59,767 bases of DNA from Planctomycetota bacterium (GCA_012959525.1 DUDB01000051.1:415-60181); one strand, 5' to 3'; numbered from the stretch's first letter, positions 51,019 through 59,767 are shown. A program made the numbers and translations. Notes: generated by a model from the letters alone, not told the origin.

Positions 51019-51930
51019 ATGGCCAAACCCCTCCGCTGGACTGAAGTGCGCGTGTTCGCCCCTCGGGGCTGGCAAGAGCTGGTGGCCTCAAGCATGGCCG
51101 TGGGGCCCTGCACAACCGTAAGCGTGGGGAACACGAGCGTTGGGCAAGAGGACCCGCCCGAGGGTTTTGAGGCACTACGCACGTTTGTACCTGCGGACCA
51201 GGACACGCCGGAGCTCCGCGAGCAACTTCAAGACTCCCTGGCAAGTCTGGCACGGCGAGCTGGTGCTCCAGAACTGGAAGCTCTGCCCATCCGCTTCCAC
51301 GAGCTTCCGCCGGCGGACTACGCAACGTCCTGGAAAAAATCGTGGAAGCCCTTCCGGATACGGGACCTTGTCGTAATACCGCCGTGGTTTGAAGGCCACG
51401 TGCGTCCCAGCGACTGTGTCCTGGAACTGCAGCCCGGAGGCGCTTTTGGCTCGGGCAGGCACGCGACCACGCGGACCTGCCTGAAGGTCCTACAAGAGCG
51501 TATGAGAGGCTCGGAGCGGGTCTTGGATGCGGGTTCAGGGAGCGGAATATTGTCGGTGAGCGCAGCCCTACTCGGAGCGGATAGCGTGCTCGGATTTGAC
51601 ATCGATGACACCGGCCCCACCTATGGTTTCCAGCTGGCCCGAGACAATGAGGTCGAAGAACTCTGCGCTTTCCGCCAGGGAGGCTTTGAAGTGCTGACAC
51701 AACATGACGGGCCGTTCGGGGTCGTTCTCGCCAACATCTACTCAGACGTGATCCAAGCAGAAGCCAAGAACATACGCACGCGTATGGATCCCGCCGGCTG
51801 GTTCGCCTTCAGCGGCTGCCCCTTGCATCATGTGGAAGCCACGCGAGTGGCCATCATGGAGGCTGGCTTGTGCATTGAAGAGGAGCGACGGCTCGGGCGC
51901 TGGATGACCTTCGTGGGGGGAGTGGCATGA
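51019..51930 (+). CDS. prmA: Ribosomal protein L11 methyltransferase
   Basis: PrmA trimethylates ribosomal protein L11 using S-adenosylmethionine in the cytoplasm. The 303 residues match. It has the N-terminal substrate domain, then WKKSWKPFRI, AFGSGRHATTRTCL, the SAM motif VLDAGSGSGILSVSA (DAGSGSG) and VVLANIYSDV (the LANI motif). It follows the helicase by 9 bases and its stop overlaps the next start as ATGA (51927-51930), so the aspartic-protease-like lipoprotein gene is translationally coupled. No functional link between these three genes is obvious. Confidence 0.95.
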   Translation: MAKPLRWTEVRVFAPRGWQELVASSMAVGPCTTVSVGNTSVGQEDPPEGFEALRTFVPADQDTPELREQLQDSLASLARRAGAPELEALPIRFHELPPADYATSWKKSWKPFRIRDLVVIPPWFEGHVRPSDCVLELQPGGAFGSGRHATTRTCLKVLQERMRGSERVLDAGSGSGILSVSAALLGADSVLGFDIDDTGPTYGFQLARDNEVEELCAFRQGGFEVLTQHDGPFGVVLANIYSDVIQAEAKNIRTRMDPAGWFAFSGCPLHHVEATRVAIMEAGLCIEEERRLGRWMTFVGGVA

Positions 51931-53507
51931 AAGCCCGCAGGCATTTCGGGCTCTGGATTGTGTACGGGGGGCTCATGGCGGCGGCCCTGGCTTGTGTGGG
52001 CGGCCCCTCCGTCAAGGCCGAACCGAGTGCTGCCGCAGTCATGGAGAAAATGCGAGTCGCATTCGGTTGGCGCGAGTTTGCCAGCCACGAGCTTGGCTGG
52101 ATGATCCACGGCTCAAGCCACGAACAGGGGTTGAGTGGGACCTTCTCCCAGATACTGGATCCAGCGGGGCCCTTCGTTGGTGAGACCCGGTCTGAATTGC
52201 CGTCTATCCAAGGCTACGACGGTGAGGTCGTCTGGGCCGTCGACCACACCGGCATGCCACAGCTCCCCGCACTTAGCTCAAGATCCCTGCTTCTGGGACT
52301 GGGGTGGGTAAGCGCCGGCATCTGGCTTGATCCCACCAACCATCGCTTCGAGGTCGCCGTGGATGTGGAGCGCTCCGACGATGAGGTGCTGGCGCTTGAC
52401 GTGCGCCTGCCCGACGGGGGTTTTCGTTGCACAGTCCTCGTCGACCGCCTCACCTGGCTGGGCAGGGAGCTCATCGTCCATCTTCCCTCCGGGAAGCGGC
52501 GGATCGAACTACAGGAGTACGCCGCCCCACAAGGTTTCCAAGTGGCCACAGAGGTGCGTCAAACGGGCATGAGCGGAGAGGTCTCTACCTACTCGATCGA
52601 GACCGTGGCACCCATGCCCATGTTTGTCAGCAATCCCTATAGACCCAGGACACAGCGCCCCGCAGATACCCGCTTCCTCCAGGAATTTCCTGCGGAGCTG
52701 GCCAAGGTTCGCATCACCGCATCGGGCCACACCCTCGTACGGCCGCGCATTGCCCGTCAGGATGGTGGTTGGTTCCTCCTGGATTCAGGGGCAGGGATGA
52801 ACTGCATCGACCCCGCATTCGCTGATGCTCTCGGGCTTGAACCCTTTGGCGTGATTTCAGTGGTCGGCGTCGGCTCTAGCGTCCGACAGGCGAGCTTTCG
52901 ACGCGGCTCACAGTACGAACTGGGCCCGATGGTGGTTCAGGGAATTCCATGGGTGGAGCTCGACCTAGGTTTCCTGGAATCCCATTTCGGCGTGAAGGTA
53001 AACGGAGTTCTTGGTCACGACACCTTTGCGCGGGCGGGCATCGAGATCGATCTGGATGCCGGCCGCGTATGGGTGCAGGACCCCGACAATTGGACCCGCC
53101 CAAGCGGCGGGGCACCCCTGGTGTTGGATCAGAACACGCCCTGCGTGGAATGTTCCTTCGCTGGCGGGCACCGGGGCTGGTTCCGTTTCGACACGGGCTC
53201 CGATGACACCGTCACTTTTCATGGGCCCACAGTGGAGCGCTTGGGTCTCATCGAAGACCGCACGGACCTCAAGAACGTGAAAATGGCCGGGGTAGGTGGT
53301 GTTCAGCGCGGCAAGCGTGGCCCGCTGGAGTGGTTCGAGTTGTGTGGAGAGCGCTTTGACCGCTTGCCCGTCACCTTCCTCTCTCTCGCCCCGGGTGCGC
53401 TAAACGACGCCACGGCCTTGGGCAACATCGGAGGCGGCCTTGTGAGGGGCTACCGGGTCAGCGTGGACGTACCCGGCGGAAAACTGTTCCTGACTCCAAG
53501 CAAGTAG
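51927..53507 (+). CDS. Two-lobed aspartic-protease-like (retropepsin-type) exported protein
   Basis: The protein has 526 residues. A signal with a possible lipobox AALAC (Cys23) starts the chain. An N-terminal region (about 33-235) is strand-rich and of unknown type. Two retropepsin-like halves follow: FLLDSGAGMN (Asp286) and FRFDTGSDDTV (Asp422), each followed by a hydrophobic-G segment, for example VNGVLGHD and GNIGGGLV. One chain therefore carries both catalytic Asp motifs, as in eukaryotic pepsins, unlike the usual single-motif bacterial retropepsins. The start overlaps the prmA stop (ATGA). It probably cleaves peptides outside the cytoplasm; the target is unknown. Confidence 0.85.
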   Translation: MKARRHFGLWIVYGGLMAAALACVGGPSVKAEPSAAAVMEKMRVAFGWREFASHELGWMIHGSSHEQGLSGTFSQILDPAGPFVGETRSELPSIQGYDGEVVWAVDHTGMPQLPALSSRSLLLGLGWVSAGIWLDPTNHRFEVAVDVERSDDEVLALDVRLPDGGFRCTVLVDRLTWLGRELIVHLPSGKRRIELQEYAAPQGFQVATEVRQTGMSGEVSTYSIETVAPMPMFVSNPYRPRTQRPADTRFLQEFPAELAKVRITASGHTLVRPRIARQDGGWFLLDSGAGMNCIDPAFADALGLEPFGVISVVGVGSSVRQASFRRGSQYELGPMVVQGIPWVELDLGFLESHFGVKVNGVLGHDTFARAGIEIDLDAGRVWVQDPDNWTRPSGGAPLVLDQNTPCVECSFAGGHRGWFRFDTGSDDTVTFHGPTVERLGLIEDRTDLKNVKMAGVGGVQRGKRGPLEWFELCGERFDRLPVTFLSLAPGALNDATALGNIGGGLVRGYRVSVDVPGGKLFLTPSK

Positions 53508-53537
53508 CTTGCGCCCCCGTTCGCTAGGCTGCCCGCG

Positions 53538-54716
53538 GTGAAGATCCTCTTCCTCTCCCAGCGCGTCCCCTACCCACCCAACCGGGGGGACAAGATCTCG
53601 ACCTGGCGCTTGATCAACCGCTTGCGCCAAGACCATGAGGTGGCTGTGATTGCCTTCGCCCACGACGAGGCGGACCGGCAAGGGGCGCAGGATCTTCGCC
53701 AGATGGGATTCGAGACCACCGTCATTCCCCTGCACCAGAAATGGCGCAAGCTCTTGGCCCTGCCCTTGCTACTCACGAGCAAAGCCCTGACCCTCGGGGT
53801 GTTCGGCTCCTCGCAGCTGCAGGCGGAGGTCGACAAGAGGCTGGAATGGGCCGACGCTGCTTACGCTTTCTCGTCCTCAATGGGTGCGTTCCTTGTGGGT
53901 CGAGGGCTCCCCTGGGTCATGCACTTTGCCGAACTCGACTCGGACAAGTGGAAGCAGTACGCCGCCAGTAAGCCCTTCCCGCTAAGCACCATCTACCGGC
54001 GCGAGTGGCGGACTCTCCTGGCTTACGAGCGCAACCTAGCCGCCGACACCGTCACGAACGTCTTCTGCACGCCTCTGGAGCAGGCCATCTTCGAGGAGCA
54101 GGTCCCCGGCTGCCCCTCGTTGGTCCTACGTAATGGTGTAGATCTGGAGTACTTCCATCCTCAACCCGACAAGGCCGAGCGCGAGCACTTGGTGTTCACC
54201 GGGGTCATGGACTACTACCCCAACGTGGATGGCTGTGTGCATTTTGTGCACGAGGTCTTCCCCCTCATCCGAGCCCAGGTTCCTGACTGTCGGTTCACCA
54301 TTGTGGGCTCACGGCCCACGGCACAGATCCAGCAGCTAGCCGAGGTAGACGGCGTGAGCGTCACGGGTTTCGTGGAGGACGTCCGGGATTTTCTTGAGAG
54401 GGCAACCATCTCGGTCGCCCCCCTGCGCATCGCACGCGGGATTCAGAACAAGGTGCTTGAGGCCATGTCCTCTGGGCTACCGGTGGTTGGTACAACCTCT
54501 GCCACGCAGGGCGTGGAGGGGCAGGCCGGGCGCGACTTCCTCTTGGCCGATAGTGTCGATGATCAGGCTGCCGCAATTCTGGGTCTGCTGCGCGATCCAG
54601 CCGAAGCGCAAGCCCTCGGCCAGCGTGGGCGCCGATTCGTGGAGGAGAACTACGACTGGTCCGAGACGCTCAAGCCGCTCGATGGAATCCTCGACCAGTT
54701 GAACCAGCAAGGCTAG
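53538..54716 (+). CDS. Glycosyltransferase of the TIGR03087 (PEP-CTERM/EPS) type
   Basis: The protein has 392 residues and a GTG start at 53538; no nearer ATG keeps the conserved N-terminus KILFLSQRVPYPPNRGDKISTW. This opening and the later segments (WVMHFAELDSDKW; VFTGVMDYYPNVDG; SVAPLRIARGIQNKVLEAM) match the GT4 subgroup TIGR03087, which sits in exopolysaccharide clusters linked to exosortase (PEP-CTERM) systems. No exosortase or EPS genes are near it here, so it acts outside such a cluster or with distant genes. It lies 30 bases after the aspartic-protease-like gene. Confidence 0.88.
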   Translation: MKILFLSQRVPYPPNRGDKISTWRLINRLRQDHEVAVIAFAHDEADRQGAQDLRQMGFETTVIPLHQKWRKLLALPLLLTSKALTLGVFGSSQLQAEVDKRLEWADAAYAFSSSMGAFLVGRGLPWVMHFAELDSDKWKQYAASKPFPLSTIYRREWRTLLAYERNLAADTVTNVFCTPLEQAIFEEQVPGCPSLVLRNGVDLEYFHPQPDKAEREHLVFTGVMDYYPNVDGCVHFVHEVFPLIRAQVPDCRFTIVGSRPTAQIQQLAEVDGVSVTGFVEDVRDFLERATISVAPLRIARGIQNKVLEAMSSGLPVVGTTSATQGVEGQAGRDFLLADSVDDQAAAILGLLRDPAEAQALGQRGRRFVEENYDWSETLKPLDGILDQLNQQG

Positions 54717-54811
54717 CCCCCACGCGGCCTGCCGAAGGCCCTCCCTTGCGCTATACTGCTCGCCCCAATTCGGGCCAGCGGGCCCAAACCGACCCTCTGA
54801 ACGGCGCCCCC

Positions 54812-55504
54812 ATGACCCACGAAAATATCATCTCCACCTTCAACTCTTGGGCTCAGGATGGCCGCGCCGAAGGCATGGAAGAGGGCCATGGAGACGTGGT
54901 TCGCCAGGTCATCTCCCAACTGGAAATTCGCCCGGGCATGCAGTCCCTCGACGTCGGTTGTGGTTCGGGTTGGGCCACGCGCCTCCTGGCATCATCAGCA
55001 CCGGGCGCCGGCGCCGTGGGTGTCGATGCTTCACCTGAGATGATCGCCCGTGCAGAGGCCGGCCATGACCTGACCTCCCGCGCCCGCTACGAGGTGTGCA
55101 CGTTTGAGGGGCTCGACTTCCCTGACAACCGCTTCGATCGGATCTTCTCCATGGAGGCCCTGTACTACGCCGTGGATCTTCCCTTGGCCCTGGCTGAGGT
55201 CTTCCGTGTTACCAAGCCGGATGGCCACTGCGACATCATCGTGGACCGCTTCAAGGAGTCCTCCCTGACGGAGCGCTGGGAGGAGACCTGCGGAGTCGCC
55301 ATGCACTATCTGAGCGAAGCGGAGTGGAAAGAAGCTCTGGAGGCCGCGGGCTACCAAGACGTTACCTGCACGCGAGTCATCGACTCACGGGGACCAGGCG
55401 CCGAGGAGGACTTCGAGACCAGCGCTCACCTTGCCTCATGGCAGGAGAAGGTGGAACTACACGAGGCGGGCAGCCTCTGGATCCACGGCGTGAAACCAGC
55501 CTAG
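54812..55504 (+). CDS. SAM-dependent methyltransferase
   Basis: The protein has 230 residues from the ATG at 54812; an earlier ATG at 54746 adds an unconserved stretch. The class I fold shows SLDVGCGSGWATRLL (SAM motif 47-53), GVDASPEMIARAE (acidic loop), GLDFPDNRFDRIFSMEALYY and VTKPDGHCDII. This matches the small-molecule (Methyltransf_11/UbiE-like) group. A quinone or lipid substrate would suit the next-door complex I genes, but they are on the other strand and the link is weak. It converges with nuoN, 2 bases between stops. Confidence 0.87.
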   Translation: MTHENIISTFNSWAQDGRAEGMEEGHGDVVRQVISQLEIRPGMQSLDVGCGSGWATRLLASSAPGAGAVGVDASPEMIARAEAGHDLTSRARYEVCTFEGLDFPDNRFDRIFSMEALYYAVDLPLALAEVFRVTKPDGHCDIIVDRFKESSLTERWEETCGVAMHYLSEAEWKEALEAAGYQDVTCTRVIDSRGPGAEEDFETSAHLASWQEKVELHEAGSLWIHGVKPA

Positions 55505-55506
55505 GA

Positions 55507-57024
55507 TCAGGGACCTATCAGCAGCAGATCCATGCTGGCCGAGGTCCAGTTCACAAGCGGCTCGGCGTAGAGCAGGAAGATGACGTTCAGGGCCGCGAAT
55601 ATGACCAGCAGGGTCGCCATGGCGGGTTGAGGACGAACGGTCTGACCCTCGCAGTCCTTTAGGAACAAGTGCTTCGCCACGCGCATGTAGTAGTAGAGGC
55701 TGATGACGGAGTTCAACAGCATCAAGAGCACAAGCCAGGCGTAGGCTCCTTCTTGCGCAGCCAGAGCTGCGCGGGCAACGGCCAGCTTTCCAAAGAAGCC
55801 CACCGTAGGCGGTAGCCCGGTCAAGCTGATGAGGAAGACCACAGCGGATACGGAGATGAGCGGCGCTGCACGGCCCAGACCGTTGAGTGAGTCATAGGTC
55901 TCCTTGCCTGTCTGACCGTGGAAGTAGATCAACACGCCAAAGGCGCCCAGGTTCATCAGGTAGTACGCCACCAGGTACAGCATGGCCGCTTCCAGGCCAT
56001 CGCCATTCATGGCCACCAGCGCCACAAGAACGTAGCCCGCATGGGCGATGGAGGAGTAGGCCAGCATTCGCTTGACGCTCTCCTGACGAACGGCCGCAAG
56101 ATTGCCCAAGGTCATCGTCACTGCCGCCAGAATGGCGATCAGGCTTCCGACCTGGAGGCCGTAGGCCCCCACCGCCGCGGCGACGTCGGGTGACATGAAG
56201 AGCACCGCGAGGAATCGAAGCAAGGCGCCGAAGCCCGCCGCCTTGGAGGCGACGGCCAGGAAAGTCGTCACCGGCGTTGGCGAACCCTCGTATACATCCG
56301 GCGCCCAGAAGTGGAACGGGGCCACGGAGATCTTGAAGGCAAAACCACCCAGAATCATCACCATGGCCAGAGCTACGGTGGAGGGAGAGGTCGTCACCGC
56401 GTCGGCCAGACTGCGAGTGAGGCCTGCGCCTTCAGCTGTCCCGGCCATGACTTGCAGGTCGAGCGTGCCAGTCAGGCCGTAGAGCAAGCTGATGCCGTAG
56501 ACCATTACCCCCGCAGAGAAGCCACCGAAAACGATGTACTTCATGGCCGCTTCCGCGGAGCGCTTCTCACCCTTGTGAAAGCCCGCCAAGGCGTAGCTGG
56601 CCAAGGAGAGCAACTCCAAGCCCAGAACCAATAGCAGCAGGTTGTTGGTGCCCACCATGAAGAAGATCCCCATGGCTGCGCCTAGTAGCAGGAAGTAGTA
56701 CTCCCCGATGCGGTCCTTGCGCTCGCGCTGATCGCCCATCACAAAGGCCACTACCACCGCCAGCGCGCCACAAGTGAACAGCTTGAAGAAGTTCCCGAAC
56801 TTGTCCACGACCACGATACCGAAGGCCGTGTCGCCCACGGAGTCGTCGAAGGCCAAGATCAGCAGGAAGCTGGAGAGGGCCAAGCCTGCGATGGAAATCC
56901 ACCCGAGGCGACTCGATCCGCGCTCCTTCCAAACCAGATCCATGATCAGTACGAGCAAGCTGACCGCGCCAAGAACGAGCTCGGGGGACAGCAGTCCGAA
57001 ACCTGTGAGATGGATGTCTTGCAC
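55507..57024 (-). CDS. nuoN: NADH-quinone oxidoreductase subunit N
   Basis: NuoN is one of three antiporter-like membrane subunits of respiratory complex I and takes part in proton pumping. The 505 residues carry about 14 helices with the Mrp-antiporter pattern, including the proton-channel Lys/Glu region: LGLELLSLASYALAGFHKG, FKISVAPFHFWAPDVYEG and MLAYSSIAHAGY. It follows nuoM by 14 bases on the same strand and ends the nuoL-nuoM-nuoN group. The convergent methyltransferase gene stops 2 bases away. Confidence 0.96.
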   Translation of the reverse strand: MQDIHLTGFGLLSPELVLGAVSLLVLIMDLVWKERGSSRLGWISIAGLALSSFLLILAFDDSVGDTAFGIVVVDKFGNFFKLFTCGALAVVVAFVMGDQRERKDRIGEYYFLLLGAAMGIFFMVGTNNLLLLVLGLELLSLASYALAGFHKGEKRSAEAAMKYIVFGGFSAGVMVYGISLLYGLTGTLDLQVMAGTAEGAGLTRSLADAVTTSPSTVALAMVMILGGFAFKISVAPFHFWAPDVYEGSPTPVTTFLAVASKAAGFGALLRFLAVLFMSPDVAAAVGAYGLQVGSLIAILAAVTMTLGNLAAVRQESVKRMLAYSSIAHAGYVLVALVAMNGDGLEAAMLYLVAYYLMNLGAFGVLIYFHGQTGKETYDSLNGLGRAAPLISVSAVVFLISLTGLPPTVGFFGKLAVARAALAAQEGAYAWLVLLMLLNSVISLYYYMRVAKHLFLKDCEGQTVRPQPAMATLLVIFAALNVIFLLYAEPLVNWTSASMDLLLIGP

Positions 57025-57038
57025 CAGTGGGTCTCCCG

Positions 57039-58574
57039 TTAGCTACCTGGGTTCAGCAGGCTCATCAACTCGATGACACTCGTGTCCATCCAGTCGAGCA
57101 GGTAGAAGGGGAAGATGCCCAGAACCAAGCAGAGGAACAGCAGTGGCGCCAAGGAGAAGACCTCGCGACCATTGATGTCTGGGAAATCCTTGTACTTCTC
57201 GTTCAAAGGGCCAAGGAAGACACGCTGCAAGGCCCACAGGATGTAAGCCGCCGTCAGCACGATACCCAGGCAGGAAATCAGGACCAGGATCTGGAAGCGT
57301 GTATCAGCCGACTGGAACGCGCCCACGAGCGTCATGGCTTCCGAGACAAACCCCGCCATGCCGGGCAAACCCAGAGAGGCAAAGAAGCCGAAGGTCGCCA
57401 AGGCCCAGTACCGTGGCATGGGCTGAGCCACGCCACCGAAGGCGTTCAGGTCACGGTGATGCGCCCGGTCGTAGATCACGCCCACGATAAGGAAGCAAGC
57501 AGCGGAGCTCGTTCCATGGTTGAACATCTGGAGCGCGGCACCGTTCATGCCCCACTCGGTCAAGGCCGCCATGCCGAGTAGCACGAAGCCCATGTGCGAG
57601 ACCGACGAGTAGGCCACCATGCGCTTGAAGTCGGTCTGGCCGAGAGCCACATAGGCCCCGTAGACGATGGATATCACCCCCAAGACGCCCAAGATGTAGG
57701 CGTTCTCGCGGAAAGCGTCCGGCACGATCGGGAAGCAACCCCGGATCAGACCGTAGCCACCGAGCTTCAGCAGGATGCCGGCCAGGATGACCGAGATCGG
57801 CGTCGGCGCCTGAACGTGGGCGTCCGGAAGCCAGGTGTGGAACGGGAAGCAGGGGATCTTGATGGCAAAAGCGATGAACAGGAACCAAAAGGCCCAGGTC
57901 GTGAAGCTCATGCCGAGCAGTTCCGGACCCGTCCAAGCGCCCGCCTTGCCAATAGCCATCATCTCGGGGATCGAGAAGGTGCCTTGGTCGAGGTACATCG
58001 CGACCAACGCGATCAGCATCAGAACCGATCCGGCCAGGGTGTACAGGAAGAACTTGATCGCTGCGTATTCCCGCTTGGGCCCGCCCCAGATTCCGATCAG
58101 GAAGTACATGGGCAGAAGCATCACTTCCCAGAACACGTAGAACAGGAAGTAGTCCAGGGAGACGAACACGCCGGTGATCCCGCAACCGAGCATCAAGAGC
58201 AAGGCGTAGTAGGCCTTGGAGAGGCGCGGAACCGTCTCACTCGCTGGGATGGCGATGAACATCAGCAACGTCGTCAGCCAAACCAGAGGCAGGGACAGAC
58301 CGTCGATTCCTACCGTGTAGTTGACCTGGAACTGCCCGGCCGTGATCCAAGGCAGGCTCTGTACCAACTGGTAGCCGTTGACTCCCTTCTGGAAGTCGCC
58401 GAAGTAGACCATCGTGGCCAGCACCAAGGGAATGAACGTCGCCAGACCGGCGATGCCCTTGATGAGGCTCATGTTCTGGCGAGGCACGCAGAGGATCGCC
58501 GCCATTCCGATCAAGGGAATGAAGGTGATCCAGGTCAGGATCGTGGATTCGCTGAGAGTGAGGAGGCTGTCCAT
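57039..58574 (-). CDS. nuoM: NADH-quinone oxidoreductase subunit M
   Basis: NuoM is a proton-pumping membrane subunit of complex I. The 511 residues show about 14 helices and the family elements DYFLFYVFWEVMLLPMYFLIGIWG, IKIPCFPFHTWLPDAHVQAPTP and RMVAYSSVSHMGFV. It lies between nuoL (42 bases upstream) and nuoN (14 bases downstream), the usual order in nuo operons. The remaining nuo genes would be beyond the right edge if the operon is complete. Confidence 0.97.
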   Translation of the reverse strand: MDSLLTLSESTILTWITFIPLIGMAAILCVPRQNMSLIKGIAGLATFIPLVLATMVYFGDFQKGVNGYQLVQSLPWITAGQFQVNYTVGIDGLSLPLVWLTTLLMFIAIPASETVPRLSKAYYALLLMLGCGITGVFVSLDYFLFYVFWEVMLLPMYFLIGIWGGPKREYAAIKFFLYTLAGSVLMLIALVAMYLDQGTFSIPEMMAIGKAGAWTGPELLGMSFTTWAFWFLFIAFAIKIPCFPFHTWLPDAHVQAPTPISVILAGILLKLGGYGLIRGCFPIVPDAFRENAYILGVLGVISIVYGAYVALGQTDFKRMVAYSSVSHMGFVLLGMAALTEWGMNGAALQMFNHGTSSAACFLIVGVIYDRAHHRDLNAFGGVAQPMPRYWALATFGFFASLGLPGMAGFVSEAMTLVGAFQSADTRFQILVLISCLGIVLTAAYILWALQRVFLGPLNEKYKDFPDINGREVFSLAPLLFLCLVLGIFPFYLLDWMDTSVIELMSLLNPGS

Positions 58575-58616
58575 AGGACTTGTGGACCGAAGGAGGAGGA
58601 GGCTGCCGTTATGGAG

Positions 58617-59767
58617 TCAGGAAAGAATGTGGAGGGCCGCCAACAAGATGCCGCCGGCCACGGCAAAGGAGACGTATTGCTGAATACGCCCCGTCTGGAG
58701 CATTCGGACGAGGGAGCCGCTGACCTGGGTGACGCCGGCCACCAGGTTCACGAGGCCGTCCACAATGTTCTTGTCAATCCAGGCGCAAACAAAGCCAAGA
58801 GCCTTGTGAATGCGCCCAATCAAGAGGACCAACCCGTCGACAATATTTTCGTCGATCCAGGTCTGGGTCCGGCTCAGAACCATGGTTCCGCGAATAACGG
58901 AACCGTCGACTATTTCGTCGATGTAGTACTTGTTGGCGATGGTCGTATAGACACGACCCAACTTGGCCGTCACTCGCGCCGGATCGATCTTGCGCAAGAG
59001 GTAGAACAGCACGGCGCCGATGACGCCAAGGAGCAACACACCCAGGCTGACAATCAGGGCTCGGGTGTGGGCGGCGTGGCCGATGTGCGCGGTGTGCCCT
59101 GCATCATGGGCGCGCGCTTCAGCCGCCGAAGCAATGTTCATCTGGGTCAGGTCGAGGCCCGGGTAGAGGAACAGCTCCGTCTCGCCCGTCTCGTGGTCCA
59201 CGTGCCAAACTAGGCTCTCGAACCAGGTGTGCTCGCCAAGGACGTCCCCATCCATCGCCCACATCTTGCCACCAAACAAGCCCAAGCTAGCCAGGGCCAG
59301 TAGGGAGATCACCATCGGAGCCGGCGATTCGTGAGCGTGATCGTGAATGTGCTGATCCCTGGGCTTCCCGAAGAAAGTCATGAAGATCAGGCGGAACATG
59401 TAGAAGGTCGTCAGCATCGCCGCCAGTGCGAGACAGACGAGAGCGAAGGGACCTATCCAGCCACCGTGGCCGAGAACCACCTCCCAAGCTGACGCAATGA
59501 TCTTGTCCTTGGAATAGAACCCGCTAAACAGAGGGGTGCCTGCGATCGCCAAGGTGCAGATCAGCATGGCCGTGAAGGTCAGCGGCATCTTCTTGCGCAG
59601 GCCTCCCATCTTGCGCATGTCCTGCTCGTGGTGGCAGCCGTGGATGACCGATCCAGCAGAGAGGAACAGGCAGGCCTTGAAGAAGGCGTGGGTGACCATG
59701 TGGAACAGGCCGGCCACGAGCCCAATGCCGACCGTACCCACAGCTCCGCCCGCCGTACCGATGGCGG
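58617..59767 (-). CDS. nuoL: NADH-quinone oxidoreductase subunit L, C-terminal part (runs off the right edge)
   Basis: About 383 codons are present and the frame stays open to the window edge, so the N-terminal third is missing. The visible part starts in the conserved region GLVAGLFHMVTHAFFKACLFLSAGSVIHG. The antiporter-like helices follow, then SKDKIIASAWE, a loop with several His (about 170-190 residues into this part), and a C-terminal tail with the long lateral-helix region typical of NuoL (EIVDGSVIRGTMVLS through IHKALGFV). NuoL is the distal pump subunit of complex I. The first codons here (GCC ATC GGT) continue upstream of the edge. Confidence 0.95.
   Translation of the reverse strand, partial: AIGTAGGAVGTVGIGLVAGLFHMVTHAFFKACLFLSAGSVIHGCHHEQDMRKMGGLRKKMPLTFTAMLICTLAIAGTPLFSGFYSKDKIIASAWEVVLGHGGWIGPFALVCLALAAMLTTFYMFRLIFMTFFGKPRDQHIHDHAHESPAPMVISLLALASLGLFGGKMWAMDGDVLGEHTWFESLVWHVDHETGETELFLYPGLDLTQMNIASAAEARAHDAGHTAHIGHAAHTRALIVSLGVLLLGVIGAVLFYLLRKIDPARVTAKLGRVYTTIANKYYIDEIVDGSVIRGTMVLSRTQTWIDENIVDGLVLLIGRIHKALGFVCAWIDKNIVDGLVNLVAGVTQVSGSLVRMLQTGRIQQYVSFAVAGGILLAALHILS

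Noticed and set aside
57594..59213. Long plus-strand open frame opposite nuoM and nuoL
   Set aside because: The translation is Asp/Gln/Arg-rich and low-complexity, as expected from the antisense of membrane-protein genes.
1..59767. CRISPR array, rRNA or prophage
   Set aside because: No regular repeat-spacer pattern, no rRNA-like sequence and no phage structural or integrase genes were seen.

Overview
The window looks like part of a chromosome from a GC-rich planctomycete (Planctomycetota), probably one of the marine lineages with many surface lipoproteins. The evidence is a DUF1501 protein paired with a DUF1549/DUF1553 cytochrome-c-type protein (13.8-18.0 kb), an FG-GAP propeller with a cysteine-containing tail domain, sulfatase-like lipoproteins and many lipobox signal peptides. 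Almost no start codon has a Shine-Dalgarno sequence; the bases before most starts are C-rich. I saw no rRNA, tRNA or CRISPR array. The taxonomy is an inference from gene content.

Layout. 0-4.1 kb is loosely packed: the start of a lipoprotein, a Tat-exported barrel-like lipoprotein, an FG-GAP beta-propeller protein, the remains of two dead genes (an IS91-type transposase tail and a frameshifted FG-GAP_2 fragment), and three copies of a 60-bp intergenic repeat. 4.1-9.6 kb holds an EamA transporter, a sulfatase-like lipoprotein, class I aldolase and a large exported protein. 9.6-12.9 kb is a sulfate-activation operon on the minus strand: a ribbon-helix-helix (RHH) regulator, sat, an alkaline-phosphatase-superfamily enzyme and cysC. 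It is headed by a symmetric array of six half-sites spaced exactly 11 bp apart and closed by a strong hairpin. 13.3-20.5 kb carries a TPR lipoprotein, the DUF1501/PSD1 pair, ychF and an exported esterase.

20.7-25.6 kb is a likely metal-transport region: two DUF3299 proteins, a HEAT-repeat protein, a His-rich lipoprotein and a LolD/MacB-type ABC transporter, comparable in parts to the Vibrio Zrg zinc system. 25.7-33.9 kb holds a LOG-family protein, a zinc-ribbon protein, two coupled amidohydrolase-like genes, a radical SAM protein, a DUF59 protein and a TPR protein. 34.0-39.3 kb has pckA, a sugar epimerase, a hairpin-rich gap and an LpoB/COG3014-like lipoprotein pair.

39.4-55.5 kb carries mutS, a glycosyltransferase behind an archaeal-type (type II) methionine aminopeptidase, a protein kinase, a leucine-dehydrogenase-like enzyme, a large DinG-type helicase, prmA coupled to a two-lobed aspartic-protease-like lipoprotein, a TIGR03087-type glycosyltransferase and a methyltransferase. 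55.5 kb to the end is nuoL-nuoM-nuoN of respiratory complex I; nuoL runs off the window.

The best candidate for an undescribed system is the RHH-sat-phosphatase-cysC operon with its six-site operator. It suggests dedicated regulation of PAPS synthesis, with a phosphatase-type enzyme built into the pathway.
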